A stretch of 41,228 nucleotides of DNA from Microbulbifer hainanensis (lineage in GTDB: Bacteria > Pseudomonadota > Gammaproteobacteria > Pseudomonadales > Cellvibrionaceae), in the NCBI RefSeq assembly GCF_014904735.1, contig NZ_JACZCR010000035.1:1-41228 (forward strand), in the 5' to 3' direction. Position 1 is the first letter of the stretch; each line of letters opens with the position of its first letter. The translations under genes were made by a program, and so were the position numbers. The notes below the pieces were generated by a model. The model did not search any database, was not told where the DNA came from, and worked only from the letters and a program-made list of their open reading frames with translations. Below, in pieces: positions 22,974-31,863 of the stretch.

Positions 22974-24908
22974 ATGGACGAATCCCAGCTGCGGGAGCAG
23001 GTCAATTACCTGCAGCGCCTGCTGCTGGACGTGGATTGCGGTTTATGGGAGTGGCACCCGCAGAGCGGGCTTCAGCGCGCTGAGGGCGCTGTCTGGTCCC
23101 TGTTCGGTGACGATCCCGAAAGGGCGCTGGCCGGTCTGTGGAGTGACGAGCAGCTTATCCTGGTGCATTCGGATGACCGCGAAAAGCTGCGCGCCCTGCG
23201 CCAGCGTATTTCCACCCAGGGTGGCATTGTCGACACCACTTTTCGCGCTTACGACGGCTCTGGCCAGTTGTACTGGATGCGTCTGTGGGGGCGGGCGGTG
23301 AATGCCGCCAACGGTGAAGTGTTCGTGATCGGGGGCTGCGCCGACTATACGGATTCGCTGTCGGTACGCTATCTGTCCAACCTGCCCGGTGAGCGTCCCC
23401 TGAAGGCGCTGGCCGGTGTCGGCGATGGGCTGTGGGAATGGGATCTGCGCGCGGATGAAGTAGTGCTGGATCGCGCCTGCTGGGCCATCCTCGGCTATGA
23501 AAACCACCAGATAGATACCGATGCGCGCACCGCTTTGTCCCACTGGAAGACACGCATGTTACCGGAGGACTATCCGCGGGCGGAGCAGGCCATGCTCGAT
23601 CACGTGCGCGAACAGCTGCCGCTGGATGTGGATTTCCGCCTCTGGCACCGGGACGGCGGTATCGTCTGGGTGCGCTGCCGCGGACAGGTACAGCGCAACA
23701 GTGAGGGGGTCGCCGTGCGCGTTCTTGGGGTGGTGCAGGACATCACCGGCAACCGCGAGTCGCTGGCGCGGGCCGAGCGCGAGTTGCAGCAGTTGCGCCA
23801 GGAGAATGCGAATCGCGCAGACCTCCTGTTCAGCCTCAGCCACGAACTGCGCACGCCACTGAACGCGATCCTCGGTTACAGCCAGATGGTGGAACTGGAC
23901 CACAGCCTCAATCCCGATCAGCGCCAGCGCCTGGGTGAGATTCGTCGCGCGGGGCAGCACCTGCTGCACCTGGTCGGCGACGTTCTTGAGCTGGCGCGCA
24001 TCGACAGCAACCGCCTGGCGCCATCGATGGAGCCGATGCAGCCAGCGGCGCTGGTGGCGGACTGTCGGCGCCTGCTGGAACCCCTGGCAGAAACCCGCCG
24101 GGTCAGCCTGATCTTTGAGCCGCTCGGCTGGGAGTCCGCCTATATCTGCGCCGATCCAGTGCGTTTCAAGCAGGTGGTATTGAATCTCGCTGGCAACGCC
24201 GTGAAGTACAACCGCGAGAACGGCCGGGTAGTGATGAACTTTGCTCCCCAGGCGGAGGGATGGCTGCGGCTCAGTATCCTGGATACCGGAACCGGGATTC
24301 CCGAGGAAAAGCGTGCAGAAGTTTTCGAGCCGTTTAACCGCCTTGGTGCCGAAAAGGGGCAGATCGAAGGCACCGGCGTGGGGCTGGCCATTGCCAAGCG
24401 GCTGACCGAGGCCATGGGCGGACGCATCGATTTCGATAGCCACGAGGATCAGGGTTCGATTTTCTGGATCGAATTCCCGCTGATCGACGCCCCGGTCGAA
24501 GTGATGCAGCTTTCGTCGCGGCCGCGGGTATCGGTCAATTTCCCCACCTGCCGGATTTTGCAGATCGAAAACCGTCCTACCGGAGTTAATCGGGTCAAGG
24601 CCATGCTGAGCGGTTTCAGCCAGGTGCTGCACCTGGTGGCGTCCGATGCGGTGGAAGCCATTTTCGCCGCGCGCACCCAGGGGCCGGATATTGTGTTGTT
24701 CGATCCATCGATGCCCGGTATGTCCGTGGCGGATATGGCGCGCATTCTGAAGGCAGATCCCCGCACGGCATCGGTCTGTTTCGTCGCCATTGGTGAGTAT
24801 GCCGGTGAGGAATGTGATGCGACACTGCCCGCGACATTTGACCTGGTACAATTGTGCAGTGTGGTGGAGGGGTGTCTGTCCTCGGCTGAGGCGGGCGGTA
24901 GCGGGTAA
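22974..24908 (+). CDS. PAS-domain hybrid histidine kinase with degenerate receiver
   Basis: A soluble 644-residue sensor kinase from ATG 22974, chosen because AGGAG lies nine bases upstream; the frame is open further up to 22800 without a ribosome site. Two PAS_3-type domains (about 18-130 and 145-258, each with a GLWEW start) are followed by a short coiled coil. HisKA has His290 in FSLSHELRTPLNAILGY. The HATPase shows the N box (VVLNLAGNAVKYN), G1 (LDTGTGIPEEK), F (FEPFNR) and G2 (GTGVGLAIAKRL). The C-terminal receiver (525-635) keeps a phospho-acceptor candidate Asp577 (IVLFDPSMPGM) but lacks the usual N-terminal acidic pair (it reads IEN) and the conserved Lys, so it may not be phosphorylated normally. 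There are no membrane spans. A diguanylate cyclase/phosphodiesterase gene follows. Confidence 0.88.
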   Translation: MDESQLREQVNYLQRLLLDVDCGLWEWHPQSGLQRAEGAVWSLFGDDPERALAGLWSDEQLILVHSDDREKLRALRQRISTQGGIVDTTFRAYDGSGQLYWMRLWGRAVNAANGEVFVIGGCADYTDSLSVRYLSNLPGERPLKALAGVGDGLWEWDLRADEVVLDRACWAILGYENHQIDTDARTALSHWKTRMLPEDYPRAEQAMLDHVREQLPLDVDFRLWHRDGGIVWVRCRGQVQRNSEGVAVRVLGVVQDITGNRESLARAERELQQLRQENANRADLLFSLSHELRTPLNAILGYSQMVELDHSLNPDQRQRLGEIRRAGQHLLHLVGDVLELARIDSNRLAPSMEPMQPAALVADCRRLLEPLAETRRVSLIFEPLGWESAYICADPVRFKQVVLNLAGNAVKYNRENGRVVMNFAPQAEGWLRLSILDTGTGIPEEKRAEVFEPFNRLGAEKGQIEGTGVGLAIAKRLTEAMGGRIDFDSHEDQGSIFWIEFPLIDAPVEVMQLSSRPRVSVNFPTCRILQIENRPTGVNRVKAMLSGFSQVLHLVASDAVEAIFAARTQGPDIVLFDPSMPGMSVADMARILKADPRTASVCFVAIGEYAGEECDATLPATFDLVQLCSVVEGCLSSAEAGGSG

Positions 24909-24919
24909 GGTAAATAATT

Positions 24920-24947
24920 TAAGTTTGCGAACTTATTAGTTTTTTTT
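24920..24947 (+). terminator. Weak intrinsic terminator after the kinase gene
   Basis: TAAGTT-TGCG-AACTTA is followed by TTAG and then eight T, 11 bp past the kinase stop. The stem is only 6 bp and AT-rich, so termination may be partial and the GGDEF-EAL gene could receive some readthrough. Confidence 0.5.
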
Positions 24948-25057
24948 ACTGAGGCCAATTCGTCTACAATGGGCCGGGTTAATTTCAACTTACACCATTT
25001 ATATTAGTTTCCTTCAGGCAGTACTCACGGAACGATACCAATAAACCGAGGAAGTGG

Positions 25058-28000
25058 ATGTCTGTTTTGGTTCCGGGTCAAAGTCCCGGCGGGTGGAAGT
25101 CTGCACGGCGTCTCTGGCTGTCCGCATTTATGCTGGCAGTTTTCAGCGCTGTGTTTGTGGTCATCTGTAAAAAGTTCCTGAGCCCCGGCGGCAATGCAGC
25201 GGTTATTTGGTTTGCCGACACCATCGCCATCGCCTTCCTGTATCGTCACCCGCTGCGGACCTGGCCGTTTCTACTGGCCGTTTTCTTTACCGTTTGTACG
25301 CTGACCGGAACCGCCATCGGTTTCGAGCTGAGCGTAGCCGCGCTGTATACGTTCATTTCCCTGTCCGAAGTGACACTGGCGGCGGCCTTGTTGCGCCGTT
25401 TCTGCAGTAAAGAAAACTATTTTGACGGGCTCGAGCATTGGAGTCGCTTTACGTTTTTCTCGGCGATACTCCCACCGCTCGCCAGCGCAGGCATTGGCTC
25501 TGTTGTGGCGTCGGTGCGCACCGGCTTGCCCTATCTGGATTTTTTTCCCGACTGGTATCTGGCTGACTCGATCGGAATTCTGGTACTGCTGCCGTTGGCC
25601 CTTTTGGTTCGCACAGAATCGCTGCGGGTGTTTCTCGATCGCAGAGCGCTGGCGCGATTCCTGCTGGTGGGGGCCGCCGCTCTGGCTCTGGTGTTCCTGC
25701 TGCTGGAAGTGGCGTTGCTGCCATTCGTGTTCATTTCCCTGCCGTTGATCTGGGTAGCGACAAGGCTGCCACTATTTCAAACCCTGCTGGTGATTTTCGG
25801 TACCATTTTGGCACTGGCGTTGCGCTACGTCGGGATCGAGGATCACGAAAACCCGGTGCTGGCGCTGGAGACCGGCGGGGATGACGGCAAGCTGGTGCTG
25901 ACACTGTTTGCGGCATCGCTGCCGGCCTATGCGATGGCGATCTACACCAATATCGAGCGCAATCGCAATGCGCGGATCGTCGAGATGGAGAGCAGCTTTC
26001 GCGCCGCGGTCGAGAATTCACGTATTGGTATGTTGCTGGTGTCTCTGGAGGGGCGAATCCTGCAGGCCAACCGGAGCTTCTGTGAATTTTTGCAGTACCC
26101 GGAGTACGAGCTGGTTGGCCGCGATATCTTTTCGATTACGTATGCTGAAGATGAGGCCCGCAGTCGCGCATTGTGGGATGGCTTTGTCCACGGCGGCCGG
26201 GCGGCACCCTATCTGGAAAAACGCTATATCCGCCGTGACGGCAAAATTGTCTGGGGGTTCCTGTCCTGCTGCCTGGCTCGCGATGTACGCGGACAGCCGC
26301 TGTACTCGGTTGCCCAGGTCGAGGATATCGACTGGCGTAAACGCAGTGAGACCAACCTCCTGGAAGCCAAAGAGCGGCTTCAGGTCACCCTCTCTTCGAT
26401 TGCCGACGCGGTGATTGCGACAGATGCCGACCAGTGCATCAATTTCATGAATCCGGTTGCCGAACAGATGACAGGGGTTACGCTACAGCAGGTTTATGGG
26501 CAGCCGGTGGACCGGGTGCTGCATATCACCCTGGGCCGCGATGGTGAAGCGGTAGAGACACCGGTGGCGGAATGCCTGCGGGAGGGTGTGCCGGTGAGCA
26601 GCGCCGAAGGCTGTGTTTTGCACCACGCAGATGGCCGGATTTACGATATTAAAAACTCCGCATCGCCACTGAAGTCCGATCGTGGCGAGCTGCTCGGCGC
26701 GGTGATGGTATTCCAGGATGTGAGTGAGTCCCGCCAGCTTATCCGCCAGTTGAGTTACAAGGCGTCCCACGACGACCTTACCGGCCTGCCGAACCGCGAT
26801 GCGTTCAAGCGCGAGCTGTTGAAAGCCATCGACAGTGTCCGCGGTACGGACGACCGCCACTCCCTCGCCTATATCGATCTGGACCGTTTCAAGGTCATCA
26901 ACGACAGTGCCGGGCATCTGGCCGGCGATGCCCTGTTGAAGAAAATCAGCAAGTATTTGCGCGGATTGCTACGGACTTCCGATAGCGTAGCGCGCCTTGG
27001 TGGGGATGAGTTTGGCCTGCTGTTCCGCTATTGCGATAAAGAACAGGCCAAGCTGCGCTGCGAGCAGCTGATCCGGCAGATCGTGGCATTGCGCTTTCCC
27101 TGGAATGAGCGGGTTTACGATGTCGGCGCGAGCGTCGGTATCACGGAGATAAACCGTCTCAATAATCGCCTGGGGGACCTGCTCAGTCAGGCAGACGTCG
27201 CTTGCTACTCGGCCAAGCACGCGAGTCGCGGCACAGTCATGATCTACGAAATGGAGCAGAGCGCCGCGGCAGAACAACACCGGGAAATCATCATGGCCTC
27301 GGCGATCCGCGAGGCGCTGGATGGGCGGCGAATGACGCTGTACGCGCAACCCATTGCCGGCACCCGTGATACCGCGGCAGTGAGCCACTATGAAATCCTC
27401 GTGCGCATGGTGGATGATTTCGGCAACCTGATGCTGCCCGCTGCATTCATTCCTGCCGCGGAGCGCTACGGGCTGATGTTGCAGGTGGATCGCTGGGTCA
27501 TGGACGAAGTGCTGGTGCGCCGCGCGGAGAAGATCGCGGCGCTGGGGCTACGCTGCGCCCTGAATATTTCCGCCGAGGCGCTCGGCGATGGCGAGTTTCA
27601 GTCGCGCCTGATCCAGATTCTGGAGCAGACACCGATCCCGCTCGCGCATATCGGCTTTGAGATTACCGAAACCGCAATGGTCAATCAGATGGACAACGCC
27701 AGCCATTTTGTCGCTACATTGCGCAAGATGGGCTGCAAGGTGGCGCTCGATGATTTCGGTAACGGTCTCAGTTCGTTTAACTACCTGAAAGCCTTCTCCA
27801 TCGATTATATCAAGATCGACGGTAGTTTCGTGCGTCAGGTGGAGTCCAACTTTGTCGACCTGATTATCGTGGAGTCCATCCATCAGGTGGCGCACCGGCT
27901 GGGTGCGCGCACTATCGCCGAGTACGTGGAAGATGCATCGACGGCCGCGCGGCTCAGCACCATCGGGGTGGATCTGATTCAGGGTTATCATGTGGGCCGA

Positions 28001-28087
28001 CCGGTGCCACTGGAGCAGCTGCTCGGTGACGGTCCGTCAGCTGACGGGGCGCCCCCAGAAAGGATGTTGGCCGCCGTCAATGAATGA
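25058..28087 (+). CDS. MASE1-PAS-PAS-GGDEF-EAL cyclic-di-GMP turnover protein
   Basis: A 1009-residue membrane-bound bifunctional protein. Residues 15-300 form about eight hydrophobic helices of the MASE1 sensor type. PAS domains follow at about 312-430 and 437-558. The GGDEF domain has an intact GGDEF (648-652), with the inhibitory I-site R639-T-S-D642 exactly five residues before it. The EAL domain reads EIL at 779-781 but keeps the metal and catalytic residues: NIS, EITE, DDFG, KID, a Glu in IAEYVED and IQGYHVGRP. Both synthesis and hydrolysis of c-di-GMP are therefore possible. GAGGAAG precedes the ATG. It lies 149 bp after the hybrid kinase, with a weak terminator between them, so the two may be partly coexpressed. 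The sensed signal is unknown. Confidence 0.92.
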   Translation: MSVLVPGQSPGGWKSARRLWLSAFMLAVFSAVFVVICKKFLSPGGNAAVIWFADTIAIAFLYRHPLRTWPFLLAVFFTVCTLTGTAIGFELSVAALYTFISLSEVTLAAALLRRFCSKENYFDGLEHWSRFTFFSAILPPLASAGIGSVVASVRTGLPYLDFFPDWYLADSIGILVLLPLALLVRTESLRVFLDRRALARFLLVGAAALALVFLLLEVALLPFVFISLPLIWVATRLPLFQTLLVIFGTILALALRYVGIEDHENPVLALETGGDDGKLVLTLFAASLPAYAMAIYTNIERNRNARIVEMESSFRAAVENSRIGMLLVSLEGRILQANRSFCEFLQYPEYELVGRDIFSITYAEDEARSRALWDGFVHGGRAAPYLEKRYIRRDGKIVWGFLSCCLARDVRGQPLYSVAQVEDIDWRKRSETNLLEAKERLQVTLSSIADAVIATDADQCINFMNPVAEQMTGVTLQQVYGQPVDRVLHITLGRDGEAVETPVAECLREGVPVSSAEGCVLHHADGRIYDIKNSASPLKSDRGELLGAVMVFQDVSESRQLIRQLSYKASHDDLTGLPNRDAFKRELLKAIDSVRGTDDRHSLAYIDLDRFKVINDSAGHLAGDALLKKISKYLRGLLRTSDSVARLGGDEFGLLFRYCDKEQAKLRCEQLIRQIVALRFPWNERVYDVGASVGITEINRLNNRLGDLLSQADVACYSAKHASRGTVMIYEMEQSAAAEQHREIIMASAIREALDGRRMTLYAQPIAGTRDTAAVSHYEILVRMVDDFGNLMLPAAFIPAAERYGLMLQVDRWVMDEVLVRRAEKIAALGLRCALNISAEALGDGEFQSRLIQILEQTPIPLAHIGFEITETAMVNQMDNASHFVATLRKMGCKVALDDFGNGLSSFNYLKAFSIDYIKIDGSFVRQVESNFVDLIIVESIHQVAHRLGARTIAEYVEDASTAARLSTIGVDLIQGYHVGRPVPLEQLLGDGPSADGAPPERMLAAVNE

Positions 28088-28099
28088 GGGCGGGAATGC

Positions 28100-28119
28100 G
28101 CGGGGGCTGCGGCCCCCGC
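28100..28119. terminator. GC-rich hairpin between convergent genes
   Basis: GCGGGGGC-TGCG-GCCCCCGC is a perfect 8-bp stem 12 bp past the GGDEF-EAL stop and 24 bp from the suhB stop. No U-tract follows on either strand, so it may be a pause or 3'-stability element rather than a full intrinsic terminator. Confidence 0.5.
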
Positions 28120-28143
28120 TCGGATCCCGGATGGGCCGTCTGC

Positions 28144-28947
28144 TCAGCGAATGCCGCCCATATGGCGGCCGACAATCTGCAGCAAAGGTTTGAACACCTT
28201 GGGAGTTGCGCAGACCAGGTTGCCTGAATCCAGGTAGTCTTCACCGCCGCGGAAGTCGCTGATCAGCCCGCCGGCTTCCTTCACCAGCAGTGCACCTGCG
28301 GCGATATCCCAGGTGTTGAGGTGCATCTCCCAGAATCCATCGAAGCGACCAGCAGCCACGTAGGCAAGGTCCAGAGCTGCCGCGCCCGGGCGGCGGATAC
28401 CGGCGGTCTGGCCGGCGATTTCCTTCAGTGCAGCCAGGTACGGATCGATGTTCTCCAGGGCCGGACCGTTGAAGGGGATGCCGGTGCCGATCAGCGCGCC
28501 GCGCATGTTCTGCCGCGGCGATACGCGGATGCGGCGACCATTCAGGGCCGCACCGCGGCCGCGGCTGGCGGTGAACTCTTCACGCTTGATCGGATCCAGT
28601 ACCACCGCATGTTCAATGCGGCCGCGGTAGCGGCAGGCGATGGAAATCGCGAAGTGCGGAATGTTGTGAATGAAGTTGGTGGTGCCATCGAGCGGGTCGA
28701 TGATCCACTCGTAATCCGGCTCGGCGCCCTCCTGGAGGCCGCTTTCCTCGGCGCGGATGCTGTGTTTGGGGTAGGCCTTGCGCAGGTGGTAGATGATCTC
28801 CTGCTCGCTGGCGCGATCCACTTCGGTGACGAAATCGTTGCGGCCTTTTTCCTCAAAAGTGGACAGGTCGCCGCGCTCCCAGGCTCGTTCAATCAGTTCA
28901 CCGGCCTTGCGCGCCGCGCGCAGGGCAATATTCAGCATGGGTTCCAT
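28144..28947 (-). CDS. suhB: Inositol-1-monophosphatase family protein SuhB
   Basis: A 267-residue Mg-dependent phosphatase of usual length. The family signatures are IDPLDGTTNFIHNIPHFA (metal-binding Asp pair and Thr, near residues 83-100) and WDIAAGALLVKEAGG near 212-226. EESG near 67-70 contributes the metal-ligand Glu. The N-terminus MEPMLNIALRAARKAGELIE matches E. coli SuhB, which also binds RNA polymerase with Nus factors in rRNA antitermination. It is divergent from trmJ, as in many gammaproteobacteria, with 173 bp between the starts. Confidence 0.93.
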   Translation of the reverse strand: MEPMLNIALRAARKAGELIERAWERGDLSTFEEKGRNDFVTEVDRASEQEIIYHLRKAYPKHSIRAEESGLQEGAEPDYEWIIDPLDGTTNFIHNIPHFAISIACRYRGRIEHAVVLDPIKREEFTASRGRGAALNGRRIRVSPRQNMRGALIGTGIPFNGPALENIDPYLAALKEIAGQTAGIRRPGAAALDLAYVAAGRFDGFWEMHLNTWDIAAGALLVKEAGGLISDFRGGEDYLDSGNLVCATPKVFKPLLQIVGRHMGGIR

Positions 28948-29076
28948 AACTATTCCGCACCAAGTGATATAAGAGGGTTAAAAAGCGGGAGGCGCAGGCT
29001 CGGGCCACAGGCTCCGGGGCGCTCTCCGTATCCGGGCCAGCCGGACGCCGCGATTGTAGGGATTCTCGCTCATATT

Positions 29077-29085
29077 TGCTACACT
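29077..29085 (+). promoter_or_regulatory. Extended -10 element upstream of trmJ
   Basis: TGCTACACT (TGn plus TACACT) lies about 36 bp before the trmJ ATG, where an extended -10 promoter would fit. No good -35 is seen at 16-18 bp. Tentative. Confidence 0.35.
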
Positions 29086-29120
29086 CGCGCGCCCTCGGCA
29101 GCCCAAACCGTTTACACAGT

Positions 29121-29906
29121 ATGGCCAACTCTCCTCTGCAAACTTCTCCCCTCGACAATGTGCGCGTGGTGCTGGTGAACAGCGCTCACCCCGGCAATAT
29201 CGGCGGTGCCGCGCGCGCGCTGAAAAACATGGGGCTCAGTCAGCTCTATCTGGTGGCGCCGCGGGAGTTTCCCGCCGCCAATGCGATCTGGCGCGCCGCC
29301 GGCGCCGCGGATCTGCTCGACCGGGCGGTCGTGGTGGACACGCTGGAAGAGGCGGTGGCTGACTGCGGCCTGGTCGTCGCGACCAGCGCCCGCGAGCGAC
29401 GTATCCCCTGGCCCCTGCTGACGCCGCGGGAATGCGGCGCGCGGGCGGTAGCTGAGGCGTCCACCCATCCGGTGGCGCTGGTATTCGGCCGCGAGGACCG
29501 GGGCCTGACCAATGAAGAGCTGCAGGCCTGCAATTTCCACGTACATATACCGGCGAACCCCGAATACAGTTCCCTGAACCTGGCCACGGCGGTGCAGGTG
29601 CTGGTCTACGAGGTGCGCATGGCGGCCCTGGAGGCGGAGCGGGGCGCCGAGCTCAGCTACGCCGATTGGGACCGCCCGCCCGCCAAGGCGAGCGATATGG
29701 AACTCTATTACGAGCACCTGCAGATGGCCCTGGGCGAGCTCGGTTTTATCGATCCCGACAATCCCCGTCAGACCATGACCCGCCTGCGCCGACTGTTTAG
29801 TCGAGTACGCCCGGACGACATGGAGCTGGGTATCCTGCGCGGGATGCTGACGGCGATTCAGAACTATATTCACCGCAGTGGGGGCACGGGCCGCCCGAAA
29901 GACTGA
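29121..29906 (+). CDS. trmJ: tRNA (cytidine/uridine-2'-O-)-methyltransferase TrmJ
   Basis: A 261-residue SPOUT methyltransferase that methylates the 2'-OH of residue 32 in tRNA anticodon loops. Motifs are NSAHPGNIGGAARALKNMG near the start, VFGREDRGLTNEELQACN near 125-142 and YSSLNLATAVQVLVYEVR (the knot and SAM-binding motif 3) near 153-170. A roughly 90-residue helical C-terminal tail follows, which TrmJ uses for dimer and tRNA contacts. The ATG at 29121 was preferred to an upstream in-frame ATG at 29076 because the family begins just before the LDNVRVVLV strand. The gene precedes iscR, the usual arrangement, with an IscR-controlled promoter between them. Confidence 0.93.
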   Translation: MANSPLQTSPLDNVRVVLVNSAHPGNIGGAARALKNMGLSQLYLVAPREFPAANAIWRAAGAADLLDRAVVVDTLEEAVADCGLVVATSARERRIPWPLLTPRECGARAVAEASTHPVALVFGREDRGLTNEELQACNFHVHIPANPEYSSLNLATAVQVLVYEVRMAALEAERGAELSYADWDRPPAKASDMELYYEHLQMALGELGFIDPDNPRQTMTRLRRLFSRVRPDDMELGILRGMLTAIQNYIHRSGGTGRPKD

Positions 29907-29953
29907 TGGAGGGCAGGGCAGTCGTTGCCCGCTCCATTCTCCCTCTTGCCGCA

Positions 29954-29978
29954 ATACCTGACTGAGCTACCGGGTTAT
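29954..29978 (+). promoter_or_regulatory. IscR type-1 binding site, distal copy
   Basis: A 25-bp element beginning ATACCTGACTGAGC and ending CCGGGTTAT matches the type-1 Isc box (ATA-pyrimidines-GACT ... GG-TAT). Such boxes bind [2Fe-2S]-IscR, which represses the isc operon when clusters are sufficient. It abuts a second copy without a spacer. Confidence 0.8.
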
Positions 29979-30003
29979 ATACTTGACTGAGTTGGTGGGT
30001 TAT
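29979..30003 (+). promoter_or_regulatory. IscR type-1 binding site, promoter-overlapping copy
   Basis: This second 25-bp Isc box begins ATACTTGACTGAG and ends GTGGGTTAT, immediately after the first. Its TTGACT (29983-29988) is also the likely -35 element of the isc promoter, so IscR bound here would block RNA polymerase directly. Confidence 0.82.
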
Positions 30004-30011
30004 TCCATACT
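29983..30011 (+). promoter_or_regulatory. isc operon sigma-70 promoter
   Basis: The -35 TTGACT (29983-29988) and -10 CATACT (30006-30011) are separated by 17 bp, ending 44 bp before the iscR ATG. The -35 lies inside the proximal IscR box, fitting autorepression. Confidence 0.7.
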
Positions 30012-30055
30012 CGCGCCCCGATCGAAGAAGGGCTGTAGATCAGTCGGGAGCTGAT

Positions 30056-30535
30056 ATGCGTTTGACAACCAAAGGCCGCTATGCGGTCACGGCAATGCTG
30101 GACTTGGCATTACATGCCGATTGCGGCCCGATCAGCCTGGCCGATATTTCCAAGCGCCAGGGTATTTCCCTGTCCTATCTGGAACAGTTGTTCTCGCGGC
30201 TGCGGCAGTCCGGCCTGGTGTCCAGCGTGCGCGGCCCCGGCGGCGGCTACCGCCTGGCGCGGTCAGGCGAAGAAATTTTTGTGGCCCAGATCGTCGATGC
30301 GGTCAACGAGTCCGTGGACGCCACCAGCTGTGGCGGCAACGCTGACTGTGCCGGTGGAGAGCAATGCCTGACCCACTATCTATGGTCCGATCTCAGCGAG
30401 CAGATTCACAACTTCCTCAACGGCATCAGCCTCGCCAATCTGGTGGCGCGCGCCGAAGTGCAGGAAGTGGCGCGGCGCCAGAACCGGCGCGACACGCCGG
30501 AAGAGAGAGTGGCGGTGATTGGCGGCTTGCAGTAA
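30056..30535 (+). CDS. iscR: Fe-S cluster regulator IscR
   Basis: A 159-residue Rrf2-family transcription factor. The N-terminus [18 protein letters not shown] leads into the winged helix, with recognition helix region [30 protein letters not shown]. Three cluster-binding cysteines stand at [13 protein letters not shown] (about 93, 99, 105), followed by His (LTHYLW). [2Fe-2S]-IscR represses isc through type-1 boxes, two of which lie in tandem at this promoter; apo-IscR also acts at type-2 sites. GGAG precedes the ATG. It is first in the isc operon, 78 bp before iscS. Confidence 0.96.
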   Translation: MRLTTKGRYAVTAMLDLALHADCGPISLADISKRQGISLSYLEQLFSRLRQSGLVSSVRGPGGGYRLARSGEEIFVAQIVDAVNESVDATSCGGNADCAGGEQCLTHYLWSDLSEQIHNFLNGISLANLVARAEVQEVARRQNRRDTPEERVAVIGGLQ

Positions 30536-30613
30536 GGTGCGCGCCGACCGCTCGAATGAACCTATCGAATGCACACGTGAGTTGACAGTATTAGTGCGCG
30601 GAGAGAAATAAGT

Positions 30614-31828
30614 ATGAAGCTTCCCATCTATCTGGATTATTCGGCTACCTGCCCGGTGGATCCGCGCGTCGCCAGCAAAATGGCGGAGCAGATGACCATG
30701 GAGGGCAATTTCGGCAACCCGGCATCCCGCTCCCACCTTTACGGCTGGAAGGCCGAAGAGGCAGTCGAGGAAGCGCGTCGCCACGTTGCTGAACTGGTCA
30801 ATGCCGATCCGCGCGAAATCGTGTGGACCAGCGGCGCCACTGAATCCGATAACCTGGCGATCAAGGGCGCGGCTCATTTCTACCAGAGCAAGGGCAAGCA
30901 CATCATTACCTCAAAGATCGAGCATAAGGCGGTACTGGATACCTGCCGACAGCTGGAGCGCGAGGGCTTTGAAGTCACCTACCTGAATCCCCGTGAAGAC
31001 GGCATCGTCTACCCGGAGCAGGTGGAGGAAGCGCTGCGCGAGGACACCATCCTCGTCAGCCTGATGCACGTGAACAATGAAATCGGCGTGATCAACGATA
31101 TCGCCGCGATCGGCGAACTCTGTCGGGCGAAGAAAGTGGTCTTCCATGTGGACGCGGCGCAGAGCGCCGGCAAACTGCCGATCGACCTGGCGGAAATGAA
31201 AGTGGACCTGATGTCCTTCTCCGCCCACAAAGCCTACGGTCCCAAGGGCATCGGTGCCCTGTATGTGCGCCGCAAACCGCGCGTGCGCCTGGAAGCACAG
31301 ATGCACGGCGGCGGCCACGAGCGCGGCATGCGCTCCGGCACCCTGCCGACCCACCAGATTGTGGGAATGGGCGAAGCCTTCCGTATTGCCAAAGAAGAGA
31401 TGGGTGCGGAAAACGAGCGACTGATCGCACTGCGCAACCGCTTCTGGGACCAGATCAAGGACATGGAAGAGGTGCACATTAACGGTTCCGTCGAGCAGCG
31501 TGTGCCCGGCAACCTGAACGTGAGCTTTGCGTTTGTCGAGGGCGAGAGCCTGATCATGTCCCTGAGGGACCTGGCGATTTCTTCCGGTTCCGCCTGTACC
31601 TCGGCCAGCCTGGAACCCAGCTACGTGCTGCGTGCGCTGGGTGTCAACGATGAGCTGGCGCACAGCTCGCTGCGTTTCAGTTTCGGTCGCTTTACCACCG
31701 AGAGCGACGTCGATACCGCTGCTGTGGAAGTGCGCAAAGCGGTGGAAAAACTGCGCGAGCTGTCGCCCCTGTGGGACATGTACAAAGACGGCATCGATCT
31801 CAATACCATTGAATGGGCGGCTCACTAA
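30614..31828 (+). CDS. iscS: Cysteine desulfurase IscS
   Basis: A 404-residue PLP enzyme, the length of E. coli IscS. It starts with [15 protein letters not shown]. The PLP lysine lies in [18 protein letters not shown] (about residue 206), and the mobile-loop catalytic cysteine in [21 protein letters not shown] (about 328). It removes sulfur from cysteine as a persulfide and passes it to IscU for Fe-S assembly, and also to tRNA thiolation partners. The C-terminus ([20 protein letters not shown]) matches the group I enzyme and its IscU contact. A GGAGAG Shine-Dalgarno lies upstream. It ends 35 bp before iscU. Confidence 0.97.
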   Translation: MKLPIYLDYSATCPVDPRVASKMAEQMTMEGNFGNPASRSHLYGWKAEEAVEEARRHVAELVNADPREIVWTSGATESDNLAIKGAAHFYQSKGKHIITSKIEHKAVLDTCRQLEREGFEVTYLNPREDGIVYPEQVEEALREDTILVSLMHVNNEIGVINDIAAIGELCRAKKVVFHVDAAQSAGKLPIDLAEMKVDLMSFSAHKAYGPKGIGALYVRRKPRVRLEAQMHGGGHERGMRSGTLPTHQIVGMGEAFRIAKEEMGAENERLIALRNRFWDQIKDMEEVHINGSVEQRVPGNLNVSFAFVEGESLIMSLRDLAISSGSACTSASLEPSYVLRALGVNDELAHSSLRFSFGRFTTESDVDTAAVEVRKAVEKLRELSPLWDMYKDGIDLNTIEWAAH

Positions 31829-31863
31829 GCCCCGCGCGCGAAAAGATTCAGGAGATATCAGTC

